Shown one piece after another: positions 1 to 12,604 of a stretch of 64,000 nucleotides of DNA. A program made the translations under genes and the position numbers. The stretch comes from Erythrobasidium yunnanense. Taxonomy: Eukaryota > Basidiomycota > Cystobasidiomycetes > Erythrobasidiales > Erythrobasidiaceae. The stretch lies in contig BCJC01000006.1 in NCBI GenBank assembly GCA_001600175.1, positions 1,899,781-1,963,780 on the forward strand, in the 5' to 3' direction. Position 1 is the stretch's first letter; each line of letters starts with the position of its first letter. The notes below the pieces were generated by a model. That model was not told the origin of the DNA, searched no databases, and saw nothing but the letters and a program-made list of their open reading frames with translations.

Positions 1-927
1 CCCTTCGCTAATTCTGGAAGGGTCGAGCTGCCATGGTGCCGGCGAAATATGCTTCATCTTCGGACCAAGGAATGACTGCATTCGTTGTAGAGAGGTAACG
101 TTCTCATCATCAACAGGTGAGAGGCAGACGGAAGACGAGTATGAACCCTGCGAGGATCTCCGCCTGGCATGAGATGCCTCTGTGATGGTTGCTATGTGTG
201 CAGGGACAGCGGAGAGAGGGGCGGAAGGGAAGGATGTGTCGATCGGCGTGGTGACAGGTGGTGCTTGTGAAGGCGGAAGCGAGCGTGAAGTAAGTGGTAG
301 GTCGAGGTGAGCATATCGGCTTCGCGCTGGATCGGGAGTAGCGGAGCGATGCTCTCCTGGCTGATAGAGCTGTTGAGGAGGGTTCTGTGTATTGATAGCG
401 AGGTTGCGAGCGTTGAGGACGCGCTTTACAGCTAGATTGGCTGTGGTCGGATCGCTTCGCTCCTGCTCTTCCGGCTGACCTGCATTCTTGTATATACCGC
501 CTTTGAGCATGTCTATACTGCCTCTACGCGCCTTGACTGTGCTATATGCCATCGGTACGTTCCCACCTTCTCCGTTCGCGCTGGGCACACGTGACACGAT
601 ACGGACGGAAGCGACACTCAGTGAAGGAGAGTAGTCTGAGTCCTCAGTAGGATCTGGTGATGGAGGAGGGATGAAGTGCGTCTGAGGGTGATGGTCGTCC
701 TCGAGGTCACCGCCGCTGCTCTCCATTGAAGGGCTCCAGAGGCCATTGCTGGCTTCTTCCGCCATAGCTCTTCTCGCAGATTCAGAGATGTCGGCTGGCA
801 GATGCGTGCTTGTATCGAGTTGGTTGTTGATGGTAGTGTGCGTCGTCAATGTGCTGTAGATGGATAGCGTCTGAGCTTTGCTGCGAGCGGAGAGCAGGTC
901 TTCAATAGACGGCGACTGCGTATACAT
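1..927 (-). CDS. Hypothetical disordered protein, N-terminal part (runs off the window)
   Basis: An open frame runs on the minus strand from an ATG at 927 to the window edge, 309 codons without a stop or an evident intron. The product begins MYTQSPSIEDLLSARS and is rich in Ser, Pro, Thr and Gln, with short acidic stretches (EDDHHPQTH near residue 80). It has no signal peptide, membrane segment or domain I recognise. The low complexity suggests a largely disordered cytosolic or nuclear regulator, but function is unknown and the C-terminal part, where a domain might sit, lies outside the window. The length of uninterrupted frame and the amino-acid bias support a real exon. The start is the first ATG in the frame after upstream stops. 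Confidence 0.7.
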   Translation of the reverse strand, partial: MYTQSPSIEDLLSARSKAQTLSIYSTLTTHTTINNQLDTSTHLPADISESARRAMAEEASNGLWSPSMESSGGDLEDDHHPQTHFIPPPSPDPTEDSDYSPSLSVASVRIVSRVPSANGEGGNVPMAYSTVKARRGSIDMLKGGIYKNAGQPEEQERSDPTTANLAVKRVLNARNLAINTQNPPQQLYQPGEHRSATPDPARSRYAHLDLPLTSRSLPPSQAPPVTTPIDTSFPSAPLSAVPAHIATITEASHARRRSSQGSYSSSVCLSPVDDENVTSLQRMQSFLGPKMKHISPAPWQLDPSRISEG

Positions 928-2293
928 CTCGATTGAAACAGGTTGATACTTTGAATCAATGAGAGTGGAAAACAAAGCAAACAAGCAAGCAGAGCTGTCG
1001 CGCTCGCACGCTTGTCTGCCTAGCCTGTCTATTGCGGGTCCAGTCTTGGCTAGGAATTCCTCGATGTTTGCAGCCAGACCAGGTTGGGAATGCTTTGATG
1101 GATGCGATCCAAGTGTTGAATGAGCGTGGAAATGTGACGAAGGTCTCGAATGAATGTGCTGGCGGTCCAGAAATGAGCTGAGCTGAAAAAGCAACGAGCT
1201 CTTCACGCGACACGCGAGGTGGTGTTGAGTCCAGCAGTAGTGGTTCAGGTAGTTGTCAGAAGATAGCGACCATGTCAATAGTGGTAGAATAACAGACACA
1301 AGCTGCTACGTGTCAGGGATTACTGCTGCGTCCATCATGCCGCATGCCTTCGAGCTATTGAAAGCTGAAAGACTCAAGTTGCCGGGTAATCAGGTACTGG
1401 CATGCAATGCCGAAACTGTTCTCGCTAGCACGATTGTTGATAGTACCTGTCACTCGGTAGTAGAAGTTCAGCATTAGGTCTCGCGGTACGCGCTCTTTCA
1501 GAAGCTTTGTTTGGTGTGTTTTGTCCGCGCATGTTGAACATTGAGCGTTAATGTCATATGTGTGTGTTTCCAGTGCTGCCGGGTAACCGAAGCAGTCTTC
1601 ACACTGGGTGTCGGTATTATGAAGGCATCAGCGGAGACGGTCAGACAGGACGTTGACAGATCAAAGAGGGCTGTCGACAGAATCAGTATAGACGATAAGA
1701 ATGAAAGCTCAGCGCCGGCTTGTGACATCGGTGGTACTGGCTTTGGCTAGTTTGGGGGAATAGAGAGGGAAGCTAACATTACAATACAATTGGTAGACTA
1801 GACTAAACACGATGACGAACGAGAGATGTGGTAGAAGGAGGGAGAAGAGGAAAGAATGTAAGAGTGTCCAGGCAGCAGGTCAAGGGCTTCATTATGGCAT
1901 CGTAAAAAACTGACTTAGCATGAGAAAATAGAAGCACCCGCCCTTTCCCTCTGTTAAAGCCCCAACATCTGCCACCTGCACTCTAAACCCCTCTCCACAG
2001 CATAAGTCCCCATAGACAACCTTCGTAACCAAAAGACGCTTCCAAGGAGAGGAAGATAAAGAGATAGACAAGTTTTCGTTTCTTTGCATGATTGAAGAGC
2101 GGTACTATCGAGTAGGCCAACGTCGCACGATGAGGAGGTTTGGTATATGCGATAAAGTGAGGGAAAGGGGGGAAAGGGAAAGAAAGAATGAGGTTGTCCA
2201 TTTCCAGGTGAGCCGAAGGGAAGATGCAATTTCCCATAACGTCCCGTTATAAGAGTATCTCCGTAGCGTTTTCGTACACATATCGCTCCTCAT
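928..2293. other. Intergenic region with no gene seen
   Basis: About 1.37 kb between the start of the partial gene and the stop of the PP1 gene, both on the minus strand. It should hold the PP1 3' UTR and the promoter of the partial gene. Short open frames exist on both strands, but none shows domain-like composition or splice sites that chain into a longer product. A purine-rich stretch lies around 2157-2190. Confidence 0.5.
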
Positions 2294-3829
<1,536 letters not shown>

Positions 3830-5042
3830 GTTTCTAGATATGCCGCTTCTTCTGTAGGCTACTTTGCACTATCTTCTGCAGTCCTGCTGCTCTTTTGCTG
3901 CTCGTTGTCGGCGGTCCTTTCGCTGGCAGCACCGCAGGCAGGTCGCTCGCTCGAAAGTCTCGCTGGCGACTGAATGAAGCGCGATAGCTTGATGAGATAT
4001 TTGATGTGACTACTTCGTACGTTTGGCGTCTGTCGTTTCGTATCGTCTGCGATAAAACAAGGCGTGGAATGCGCGGGCCAAGGGTCAGCCTTGCGCCCTT
4101 CGAGCGGTGAGGCAGGACCTGCTACACGACCACGAAGCCGACACTACAACAGCTCTTGTTTGCTGCTGCTTCGTGCTCGTTCTCGCTGTTCGTTTCGTCG
4201 CTGTTTTTGCTCACGCCAATTCACCTTTTCTCGAGATTCGCTGACTTTTCCCGCTAACTTCTAGCTGAGATGACTGATTTCTCGCTCTTCCCTCGTCGTT
4301 TCAGCAGGCCGTCGAAAAGAACTGCAAGCTTTTCAGCGCGGAAGTGTCGAGTTTAAAGGGAGCGAAGAAGCCTTGTTGGACCAAGGATCCCGAATCATAA
4401 ACAACGCAATATTCGAAGCAAGACTTTGCGTAACGCTTATATATGCCTATTACTCCCTGCCAATCAATCTGTCACTCTATAATCTGGTTCTGAGGCTTTC
4501 CTGGGGGCTCAGCTGACCTTCCGTAATGCCAGACCGTGCCAGATCTACCTCCCTCAAAACGTTCTGAGGACATAACGAAGTCTCAGCAGACCTCTCCGTG
4601 ACCACCGGTTCAGAATGTAAAGCGTAAGGGCGGACACGCTTGCCGAAAGGCCTTTCGCGGTTATCAGAACTATGATCAATCTCTGGGGTCATACTCTTTG
4701 AATCTGGAAATGCGAAGTCCGTAAGACATCTTGCCGTACAACCTTTGACTTCGCTTCGGGTGTCTAAGTTCCTTCTCTGTCCCGCAGACAACAGGATAAT
4801 AGGCGATATCGTCATTATACAAGCATATGGCGCCAACTATCTGTCATTATCACGACTGCCAGCAGCTTGTTGCCATATGAAGGGCTCAATGACCCTTGAA
4901 GTGGCCTTTCCTTCAAGTATCGCCTTTGTCGACGCCTCAGCGGATTTTGCAAGAGTCAGACTCGACAGACCGTCAAGCGAAGCAGAGACTCTCCAGACGA
5001 CCCAGAGAAGCCTACTTCCAGTCCAAGAGGAAATCATACAGG
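3830..5042. other. Intergenic region, divergent promoters
   Basis: 1.2 kb between the PP1 start (minus) and the first PPxY-protein start (plus). A C/T-rich tract lies about 4150-4310. Open frames on both strands (for example 4477-4836 minus) have no domain-like composition and are treated as chance. The frame of the downstream gene stays open back to about 4896 without an ATG, so a short upstream exon cannot be excluded. Confidence 0.45.
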
Positions 5043-5666
5043 ATGTCAATTCAGAAACTCCAATCAGCCAGTGGGTCTATGCGCAATGCGGCCGGAGGTG
5101 CAGGCCCTACAACGCTCAGGTCGTGCCGTCCAAGCAGTCAATCGCAATCTGTAGCGCCCAGAGATCCAGAGAAGTCCGCGGCCTATACCTCCAGGGCGTC
5201 TAGCATCCCTTCACATGCTGCGGGTCCTCAGTCGGCCCCGACCAAGGCAGGTACAACTAGACAACCTTCGTACAGCAAAGAAGTCACATCATCTCCGCCT
5301 ACATACGATGAAGTCCTGCAAGCGAAACGCAATGAAACGCCAAATTGGGCACAAGGTCAAGCATCGGGTCTGGGCGGCCGAATGACCGCTGGCCTTGTGT
5401 CTGAGAAATCAGTCAACTCCCAAAAAAGCCCAGAAGCTCGTAGTAACGCAGGCAACATTGCACTTCCAAGCGCAACGAACTCAAGACGTCCGACTCGAAG
5501 ACCGCCACTCTGGCGATCAGGCAGCAGCTCGAGCTCATGCGGATCAGTCTTGGGTATAGGCATCACTGAGATGGTCGAAGACGCGCTAGATCTGGTAGAG
5601 GAGGCTCATACTTCTACACAACGCTATCGAAGACGTCAAAATCCCGATCCTTGCGCTATGATGTAA
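5043..5666 (+). CDS. Small PPxY-motif protein with C-terminal CaaX box (CAMM)
   Basis: A 207-residue frame from the ATG at 5043. The protein is Ser/Arg/Pro-rich and probably disordered. Two motifs stand out. One is a PPxY motif in the context SSPPTYDEVLQAKR, the type of site bound by WW domains of Nedd4/Rsp5 ubiquitin ligases. The other is a C-terminal Cys-Ala-Met-Met, which fits a CaaX prenylation box; a terminal Met favours farnesylation by the usual rule. A membrane-anchored, Rsp5-recruiting adaptor is a reasonable inference but not shown. The next gene downstream on the same strand has the same motif arrangement (PPPSYEQVL and a terminal Cys), so the two look like an old tandem duplication. 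No transmembrane helix is present. The ATG is the first in the frame; the frame itself is open further upstream. Confidence 0.6.
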   Translation: MSIQKLQSASGSMRNAAGGAGPTTLRSCRPSSQSQSVAPRDPEKSAAYTSRASSIPSHAAGPQSAPTKAGTTRQPSYSKEVTSSPPTYDEVLQAKRNETPNWAQGQASGLGGRMTAGLVSEKSVNSQKSPEARSNAGNIALPSATNSRRPTRRPPLWRSGSSSSSCGSVLGIGITEMVEDALDLVEEAHTSTQRYRRRQNPDPCAMM

Positions 5667-6133
5667 TGCATGCGGCGTTGTGCTTGCCTGAATGGCCGTT
5701 CCCTGGCTATGTCCGACCTCGACCACCGCACTCTCTAAGACGGCCGGCTAACGACGGCAGCTGATCTGTCACTAAGCGGGCAGATGTCACAATCCTCTGC
5801 GAAGTCCTCTATAAGCCGCATATCTACAGCTGTAGCATACTGTACTAGCGGCTGGTCATCACAGGGCTTCTATATTATGGGGGGCTAAAGCACCAGGCAA
5901 ACCCGCAGGGAAATGTGAGCCTGCGTTGCTCACTTTTGAGCTACAAGGGACGACAAAAGTCACGAAAGGGCCTTTTTCTAATCTACCTTTCGACCTGATC
6001 AGCATGCAAGGGCCTTGCTGTTTAAAGGGTAAGTTCTACAAAGGTCGCCTTGCTGGAACGCTGAGGTACCTCCCACGCGCTACTGGGCTCTCCTCCGCTT
6101 TCACCAACAGAACGACAAGTCAATTGATCACAC
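5667..6133. other. Intergenic region between the two PPxY genes
   Basis: 467 bp separating two same-strand genes. It should contain the 3' end of the first and the promoter of the second. I see no further gene or repeat. Confidence 0.5.
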
Positions 6134-6709
6134 ATGCCAACCCAGACACCGAACACAAAAGCTGGATCTCAACAAGGCAAGAGACATGAGCAAGCTACCG
6201 GAGGCCAGCCGCAGCGTCGAAGATCGTCACAAGATCTGAAGAAGTCAGCTGGTAAAGACTCGAGATCAAGCAGTGTCGTAAGTAACTCGCACGCCAGGTC
6301 TGGCAGCGTTTCTACATCGGCTAGCGAAGAAGATGATATGCTGGAGAAGTCCAAGACATACAGCTCGAGGATCTCGCTGCGGACACCGGTACCTGAATTG
6401 CCTCCACCCTCTTACGAACAAGTACTTAAACAAGATAAGGTTAGGCGACTACAGCAGACACGAGCAACTCCTCGACCATCTCAAGCATCCACCTCTGCAG
6501 TGAGGGTTCCAAGAATGGGCAGACCAGACGGCATGACTCACCTTGGAGATGGGTCGTGGGCGCGAGTAGTGTACGTTCCGGTCTTCACCACAAGGGACAT
6601 GAATAACGGCTACGGCACACATCGCACCCAAAGGCGTGCGAGTACATATCGCAACCCAAGGCGTGCGAGTACATCGTCGAGAGCCGACTCATGCGCATCA
6701 GGATGTTGA
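6134..6709 (+). CDS. Second small PPxY-motif protein with terminal cysteines
   Basis: A 191-residue frame starting at the ATG at 6134. Ser, Arg and Gln rich, with an acidic patch (SEEDDMLEK). It carries a PPxY motif in the context LPPPSYEQVLKQDK, closely matching the PPTYDEVLQAKR of the upstream neighbour. The C-terminus reads SCASGC, so a free Cys sits at the last position and another five residues back. That is not a standard CaaX box but resembles C-x-C or CC-type lipid-modified tails. The shared PPxY-x-x-V-L core, size, order on the strand and terminal cysteines argue that the two genes are paralogues. A 27-bp direct repeat near the 3' end duplicates a RRAST-containing segment. Function unknown; WW-domain binding is the best testable guess. 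Confidence 0.6.
   Translation: MPTQTPNTKAGSQQGKRHEQATGGQPQRRRSSQDLKKSAGKDSRSSSVVSNSHARSGSVSTSASEEDDMLEKSKTYSSRISLRTPVPELPPPSYEQVLKQDKVRRLQQTRATPRPSQASTSAVRVPRMGRPDGMTHLGDGSWARVVYVPVFTTRDMNNGYGTHRTQRRASTYRNPRRASTSSRADSCASGC
6621..6674 (+). repeat. 27-bp tandem direct repeat inside the second PPxY gene
   Basis: Two near-identical 27-bp units (6621-6647 and 6648-6674), each beginning ATCGCA and ending GAGTACAT. The duplication stays in frame and gives two copies of an xxRRAST segment, a possible basophilic kinase site. Confidence 0.8.
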
Positions 6710-7042
6710 TGACGACAATAAGTAGCAGCCCCAAAGGAAGTGCCACTGACTAGGCACCTGGAATGTTATGGAGTGCTTTAGCGATTGTCAGCGATACTGA
6801 TGATGATGTACCTGTACCGGCCTGCCCCTGGACTCGTGACTCTAAAGGCAGCACTGATTGTGCCTTTGCTTTCCTGCCTGCTTTGCCCTGCTAGATACGC
6901 TCCCTTGCCTCTGCTTCCAATATCGCCTGACAAGCTGCAGTGATGGAGGAACTAGCTAAGCAGACGAGTATCCTACGCTACGCTCTATTATAAGGAATGA
7001 TACAGGAAGCCACGTCTTACGTGTTACAACATGTTGCGGGGT
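6710..7042. other. Intergenic region, convergent gene ends
   Basis: 333 bp between the stop of the second PPxY gene (plus) and the stop of the membrane-protein gene (minus). Only 3' UTR sequence is expected and nothing else is seen. Confidence 0.5.
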
Positions 7043-8508
7043 TTATTTATTGAGGGTCTCGTAGAGCTGCAAATAGGATCCGAGCAAGAAAGCCCAGGAG
7101 CCCCAGTATGCTGTGGGGAAAAAATTGGTGTCTCAGCAATGGTACGCGGTATGCATTCAATTGCACTTACTAGATAAGGCGGTACCTATTCATTCCATTT
7201 GCTAAGAATTAAAAGACTCGGGGAAATTATGCGGATGAGAAGTTTTCACTTACCCCAGTACTGCGACTTATTGCTACCGCCCGTCTCTCTGAGCACCCCA
7301 AATATGCCACAGAACCAGAATCCCCATCCACCTATGAAATTCCAGAATCCGATGTGCCAGCCCAGTGTAAAAGGGGCAGGCAACCACCATTTCTTCTGAC
7401 ATTCTATGCAAAACATCGCCCCGCTTATCACGAAGCAGGGTGCACCGATGATTTGTGGAACCCAGTAGAAGACCTCCCATAGAGCTATACTGCGCCCGGG
7501 TATGCCAGATGCATCGGAAGCACCGCTCAGGGGTAGTATACCTGGGAGACCGCAGAGTGTCGAGATCCAGCTGCAAAAAAAACCCCCGATGCCACGTATA
7601 TAAGCTGTTCTTTGCTTGCTTGTCAGGGAAAAAGGCAAGCTGCTTACAAGATACTGGCGCCAAAGAGCTGAATAGCATTGGCGACGAATCCAATACTGTA
7701 CCAGTCACTTCCCCACCATCTCCATTCTGGCAGATCACCGCTATCCTCGCTTTTGCCAGGCGCATGCAAACCAGCTGCAGCACGATGTTTTCCGAAATGA
7801 TTCCTTGATCTGCCAAGAGAACCAGAAGAGGTGTCTCGCTTGCGTACGAGTGTATGCGCTTCTTCATCTACTGTGTAGCCAAAATCGGTGTCCCTGCTTG
7901 GGTTGAGACTTTCCACGAAACCTGTACAATATGATATGATAGTTCCAGTTCAGTCATTGGCATACAGCTTATGCGTATGTGAAACCGTACTCAGGTATGC
8001 TCCGACAATAAACCATGATCCACCCAAGAATGCAATTGCCGATTCTGCATTGAGGATGGACTCCGCTTCGTCGTAGAAGAAGTTGAAGTCCATGACACCG
8101 TTCACGCACCTGTATATCAATGCGTCATAGAATTGGCACGTCTTTCAGCTTCGATACACCCAACCATTCATTCTTGTAATTTAAGGCTTACCACCAGACA
8201 GAGCCGACAAGGAAGAGCATTGCAACATGCCAACTGATATCTTGGACGTCAAATCCAATCAGTCTAGGGAACTTGAACTTCTTCTTATTCCATTTCGCAT
8301 TGTTCGCAGTTTTGGCTTTCGGGAAACGACCTTTACGATGTTTGCGGGAATGCCACTCCAGAGTGACATCGTGCTGTGGATCATAGAATTCTACGTGTGT
8401 AGGGTTCTTGAAGCCCCCGACGTAGTGCGAGGCTCTGTGCTCCCAGTGAGATGGATGTGCGTGAGGGAAGGCAGTACTACTACTGGGTGAGATCTTGCAA
8501 TTGGACAT
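7043..8508 (-). CDS. Fungal multi-pass integral membrane protein
   Basis: Five exons on the minus strand (8192-8508, 7991-8109, 7648-7921, 7254-7570, 7043-7110) join in phase to a 364-residue protein. The N-terminal 80 residues are soluble, His/Lys-rich and include a YDP motif. Hydrophobic segments follow: HVAMLFLVGSVWW, a segment with GGSWFIVGAYLSFVESLN, a helix ending VANAIQLFGASIF, then three or four more in the C-terminal third (VFYWVPQIIGAPCFVISGAM, HIGFWNFIGGWGFWFCGIFG, WGSWAFLLGSYLQLYETLNK). The repeated pattern of a glycine-serine turn followed by an aromatic or Leu-rich helix resembles YrhK-like fungal membrane proteins, but I hold that assignment loosely. No transporter signature or catalytic motif is seen. 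Function and compartment are unknown; the plasma membrane or ER is likely. Confidence 0.75.
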
Positions 8509-8564
8509 GCTTCAGTGAGTCCCAGTCGGTATTATAGCAACAGATCAACTGCCTTGAGGGCTTC

Positions 8565-8581
8565 AACCCCTAACCCCTAAC
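8565..8581 (+). repeat. Two telomere-like CCCCTAA units in a promoter
   Basis: The sequence AACCCCTAACCCCTAAC lies 57 bp upstream of the membrane-protein start codon, inside the 338-bp divergent promoter (8509-8846) shared with the secreted-protein gene. It is two copies of a CCCCTAA-type telomeric unit. It may be a telobox-like protein-binding site or a short interstitial telomere remnant. The rest of the promoter shows nothing I can name. Confidence 0.5.
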
Positions 8582-8846
8582 AGACATAGATGGCCTAAGT
8601 ATAGTCGTGACGTTGATGGTGGTTGCAGTTCGTTCACGACCTAGTTGCCAATTCTTTGATGGGATCCAGTGAAGTGGATCACCCTACGTATACGCGTGTG
8701 ACTCGATAATACTCAATCGGGCAGGGTACCACGGATTGCGCCTGTTTGCTTTATCCCCTCCCCTACCCAAGCTTGTCCTTCAGTTCGCACAAAGACGCTG
8801 TCTAGCTTTGCACTACTACCGCGCTTGAGCTTGAGGAGCTGCAGTG

Positions 8847-10928
8847 ATGGCGCTTGGCCGTCAAGGCAGCCTGAGAGGCTCCAGGCAGTCCACCGCCAAG
8901 CCGCTTCTCACCTGGTCTACCTCGCTGCTTCTGGCCGCTTGTTTCGCTGGACATGTTCATGCACTACCAAATGAGCCAGCTCCGGTCACTGCTATCGGCG
9001 AAGCTGCCTTCTTCTCATGCAACATCACCGCATACGTTCGAGCCCCGGACCTTCAGACAGGACTCAGAGCATACGGAGAAGCCCGCCTCGTAGCTGAGGG
9101 TCCATCTTGCGAAGAGATCACGAGCTGGGATGTCGTTCTCAGCATGCGAGAGCGGTCTGTTGCTCGCCTGCCCAAGTCGGACGAAGACCTTCCGAAAGCA
9201 CCGGTCTACAACCAAACGCTTCAAGACGAATACTACAATAACAGATCTTCGGCTGCTGACGATCCATGGCGCAATATACTCTCGTTTGGACACGATGTCT
9301 GGGATGGATATAGGGATACGAGCCCTTTCGACAGGGAGACTCGCGAATACAGTAAGCTGTATAATTGAGATCAGAATGAACGATACTACCTGCTGAATGA
9401 TCCTTGTCCGTCCGGCCAGACAACCTGATGAACAACGCATCAATGTGGGACGTCCACAGTGCCGAAAGAGTCGTCTTCGAAAGTAGCGCTAGGATGTGGA
9501 CTGCAGACTCAGATTCAGCTGGTATTCCTGCTAAAACGGTCAAAAAGTTCGGTATCGCTGTACCGGATTGCATCGTAAGTACAGCGTTTTCTGCCGAGCA
9601 TCCAAAGACCGCTGGCTGATAACGGCAGGATTCAACTAGTTCCCGCCAAGTACTCACGAACTACACGTAGACAGTAGACAAGCTCTCGAGGCTGTCGTCG
9701 TCGAGACTCAACTTCTATATTCTTTCCGTTTGGGTCTCCGCAACTCCTCGACCATAGAGATTCCAGCTGGTAAGACTGTTTTCGGGTCTCAAACCCCTCC
9801 TGTCCTCGAAGAGGCAGGAACAGAAGCATCCATCCATGCGAAAATTCAGTTGGTTCGTGAAGACCTCCGACGGTGGGAGATAGATGCTTTCAACCAGGGT
9901 GCCGCCTCCGCAAAGGCAAGCGCTCAAGCAGATTCACCACCATCGTACGAGCTCGAGATTGAAGCACCAGCTTTCCTCCTGCAAGGGCGAAATACCAGTC
10001 TCAGAGTATCAATCAAGACACTGAATCAGAGCGACAACATCATGCCTTCGAAGCTTGCAATATCAGTACATACTTTGCATTCTTTTCCATGGGCGGCCAG
10101 CTTCAGCTCCTCGGAGGAAGAAAAGGAACGTGTGTTGTGGCTAGGATCTGATGGAGGACCGCTGGAAAGGCACCTGAGCTTGCAGCAGCACAAGGCAAGA
10201 ACTTTCACAGAAGATGATTTCGACGAAGAGAGAGGGTTCTCTCGAGACTTTCATCACTTTCTCTCATACGGACAGCCGCCTTCGGCTGCTCACAACATAG
10301 ACGGCTACAACGATCCAGCCCACCGATACGAGCTTCAAGTTAATGTGTGAGTTTGTTACACCTCTTCAAAGCCTCCTAGTCGCTGAGCAGGTCGAATATT
10401 GACAGGCCTGACGATATATTGCCGACACATCAGACGACTTTCGTCAACTTCGTAAGCTTCCTGTCCTTCGATCTTTACGCTCTCAACATCACTTCTGGAA
10501 AGTCTGCGGAAGAAGATGAGGAAGCATTATGGACCAGTCACGCTGTGCGCAGCTCCAAGAGATACGCCCGCTTCTCTGGACGTCTAGAGCTCCCGGTATA
10601 TACGAGTAACAGGGGTTCACAAGGTACTGCAACTGCCAGGCCATCTTATCTAGACAAAGAATGCCTTGCGCCAATGCTACTCGAACAACCCGCCTCATTT
10701 GGCGACGATATCACGTTCACACCAGTCTCCCTCGCGAAGCAGAACGAATCAGCCGCCGACCGTCTTCTGAGCCGTAAGTACGTGATCCAGTGCGAAGACA
10801 GATCATATCGTTGCGGGAGCAGGTACGAGATGGTGGGCGATGTATGGGCAATGAAGCAGTATCGCGAGGCAGTTAGGGAGAAGACGAAGCAGCGGGAGCG
10901 TAAGCAGCTAGTGCTGCAAGGTCCCTAG
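8847..10928 (+). CDS. Large secreted or ER-luminal protein of unknown family
   Basis: Four exons (8847-9351, 9420-9574, 9640-10346, 10406-10928) join in phase to 629 residues. An N-terminal hydrophobic stretch (about residues 22-40, LLTWSTSLLLAACFAGHVHA) reads as a signal peptide with cleavage after AHA/HA, or as a signal anchor. Several NxS/T sites follow. Beta-strand-rich segments include SCEEITSWDVVLSMRERS, MWDVHSAERVVFESSARM and FVNFVSFLSFDLYALNITSG. The acceptor of exon 3 (after CTAG at 9639) is the only one that leaves an open frame; the more pyrimidine-like one at 9628 does not. The repeated long beta-rich blocks could be arrestin-like or immunoglobulin-like sandwiches, but this is a guess. 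No catalytic motif is recognised. The start at 8847 follows a GTG codon and is the first ATG. Confidence 0.7.
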
Positions 10929-11078
10929 GTGGCGTCTCGGCAGGAGTGGTGTCTACGGTTTTCGAAGCGAAGTTACGTGGTATCTCAGAAATTAGTCCCC
11001 AGGAAGGATCTCCTCATTAGCGAGGTGGCTTGTAAATGTAGTCTGTCGCTCAGGGTCCCACAGATTCGCTTTCTCTAC

Positions 11079-12604
11079 TTAATCATCGTCAATATCCATA
11101 TCGGCACTGTTATTTCTACCTTTTGCCCTTCTCTTCAGGTTCTCTCTACCTTCCTTCTCCTTCACTTTGCTAATAAGCTTATCTTCAGAATCTGATCTAC
11201 CACTCAGGAGAGGAGAAGTACTATCCGTATCTGTAGTAGGCGGACTCGATGCGCCACCTAGTTTCGCTGCAGCCAGTGTGGGAGAGGGAAGAGAATCGAT
11301 AGAATCATTGCCGACTTCTCTCTCAATTGCGGTTGAGGATGTGCGGAGCGAAGATGGTTGGCCTGGAGCAGATGCAGCCGTATCTGTCGATCCAGTCATT
11401 CGCTCCCTTCGAGACGGGTTGAAAAAGCCGCATCGTGGACATGTAAATCCTACGAAGCGTGTCTATGAGTTTTGGTCCATTCAGGCGCGGAAAGAGAAGC
11501 TTACGTATATCCATCACTTCATCTTTCAGGACTAGACCGTTGTGGGCATAACATCTTTGGCATATGAGAGCATACTTAGATGCAGGAGATGCTTCGTTGT
11601 CGCCTAGTAAAGCATTGGCAGCTGCATCTGCTAGTCTGTCGAAGAAGTTCTTGGGCTGAGGAGGTCCGGCTAGCCGATATTTGTAGCACAGCTTAGCCTC
11701 GAGCCTTTTGTCAGACAGAAGACAGGAGACTTACGTGACGCCATGCCCTGAGGGTATACTTGCATATTTAGACCTTGCGGAGGTACACCTCTCTGAGGTG
11801 TCCCAGGTAGAGCTGCTCCCTTTCCTTGCTGCTGCGACATTGCCGAGTTTCTCTGTGCGGCCATGATAGCTTGCTGAGCCGGTGTAAGCTGCATCTGTTG
11901 CCCATTTTTTCCCGCAGGCGTCGAGAACGCCGATCCAGGTCTGCTCTTTCCTCCCGGCGTGCTCATACCGCCCTGCTTAATAGGTACTTGTACGATCTGC
12001 CCATGTCTCTCCAGCATCTGCGTAATCTTGTCATAGTTTGACAGTTTCTTGAGCTTGTCAATCTGGTCTTTCTGGCGTTTGCGCAGGGATGTGAGCTCCT
12101 TGTTCTCGCTCGCTTGTTTCCGCTGATACCATGCTCGTACGATGCGACGTGTAAAGAAGATGCTGCGAACGGGAAACGGGGATGACGCTTTCAGTCTTCG
12201 AGGAACACGTCAGGAGACTTGGCTTATGCGCACACGATGGGGACAGCGCCAATAGGAAGTGTCTTGACAGCTTGTTCCAGTATTCCTTGTTCTTGCTCGT
12301 CATACCCAGCTGAGCCATTCAAGGCATTCGTCGCATAATCCAGGATCCCAAAGTACCACAGTGCGATATAGGCGAGCCATGCGATGGAGGAATAAGTAGT
12401 GATGAGGACTACTCCACGCGACTCTCGATGTTTAATGAAGGCTAGCTTCTCTTCTCGCTGGCGAATGGCCTCTTCCAGCTCGTTCAGAATCGTCTCAAAG
12501 TCATCGTTCTCCCGCTAAACCGAGGTTACAATCAACTTCAATGCTTTCGAATATGATGCTGGATGTCTGCTTACCCGCCGTCTGAACGACGAAAACCAGG
12601 CCAT
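11079..12604 (-). CDS. LNP1: Lunapark, ER three-way-junction protein
   Basis: Five exons on the minus strand (12575-12604, 12234-12514, 11735-12162, 11505-11669, 11079-11449) give 424 residues. Order of features: short N-terminus MAWFSSFRRR, a coiled coil (ILNELEEAIRQREEKLAFIK), two transmembrane segments in a hairpin (VVLITTYSSIAWLAYIALWY and LPIGAVPIVVIFFTRR), a second coiled coil, a low-complexity linker rich in Gln, Gly and Pro, and the lunapark zinc ribbon with paired cysteines (YALICQRCYAHNG and FTCPRCGFFNPSRRER). The tail is acidic and basic by turns. Known family role: stabilises three-way junctions of the ER tubular network, opposing atlastin/Sey1. The C2-x-C2 ribbon is split by an intron after MDI, phase 1. 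Assignment is firm from the zinc ribbon plus hairpin. Confidence 0.95.

Noticed and set aside
1253-1750. Short plus-strand frames upstream of the partial gene
   Set aside because: Fewer than 75 codons, no motif, and they fall in a promoter or UTR stretch.
4477-4836. 119-codon minus-strand frame
   Set aside because: No domain-like composition, no splice partners, lies in a promoter region; likely chance.
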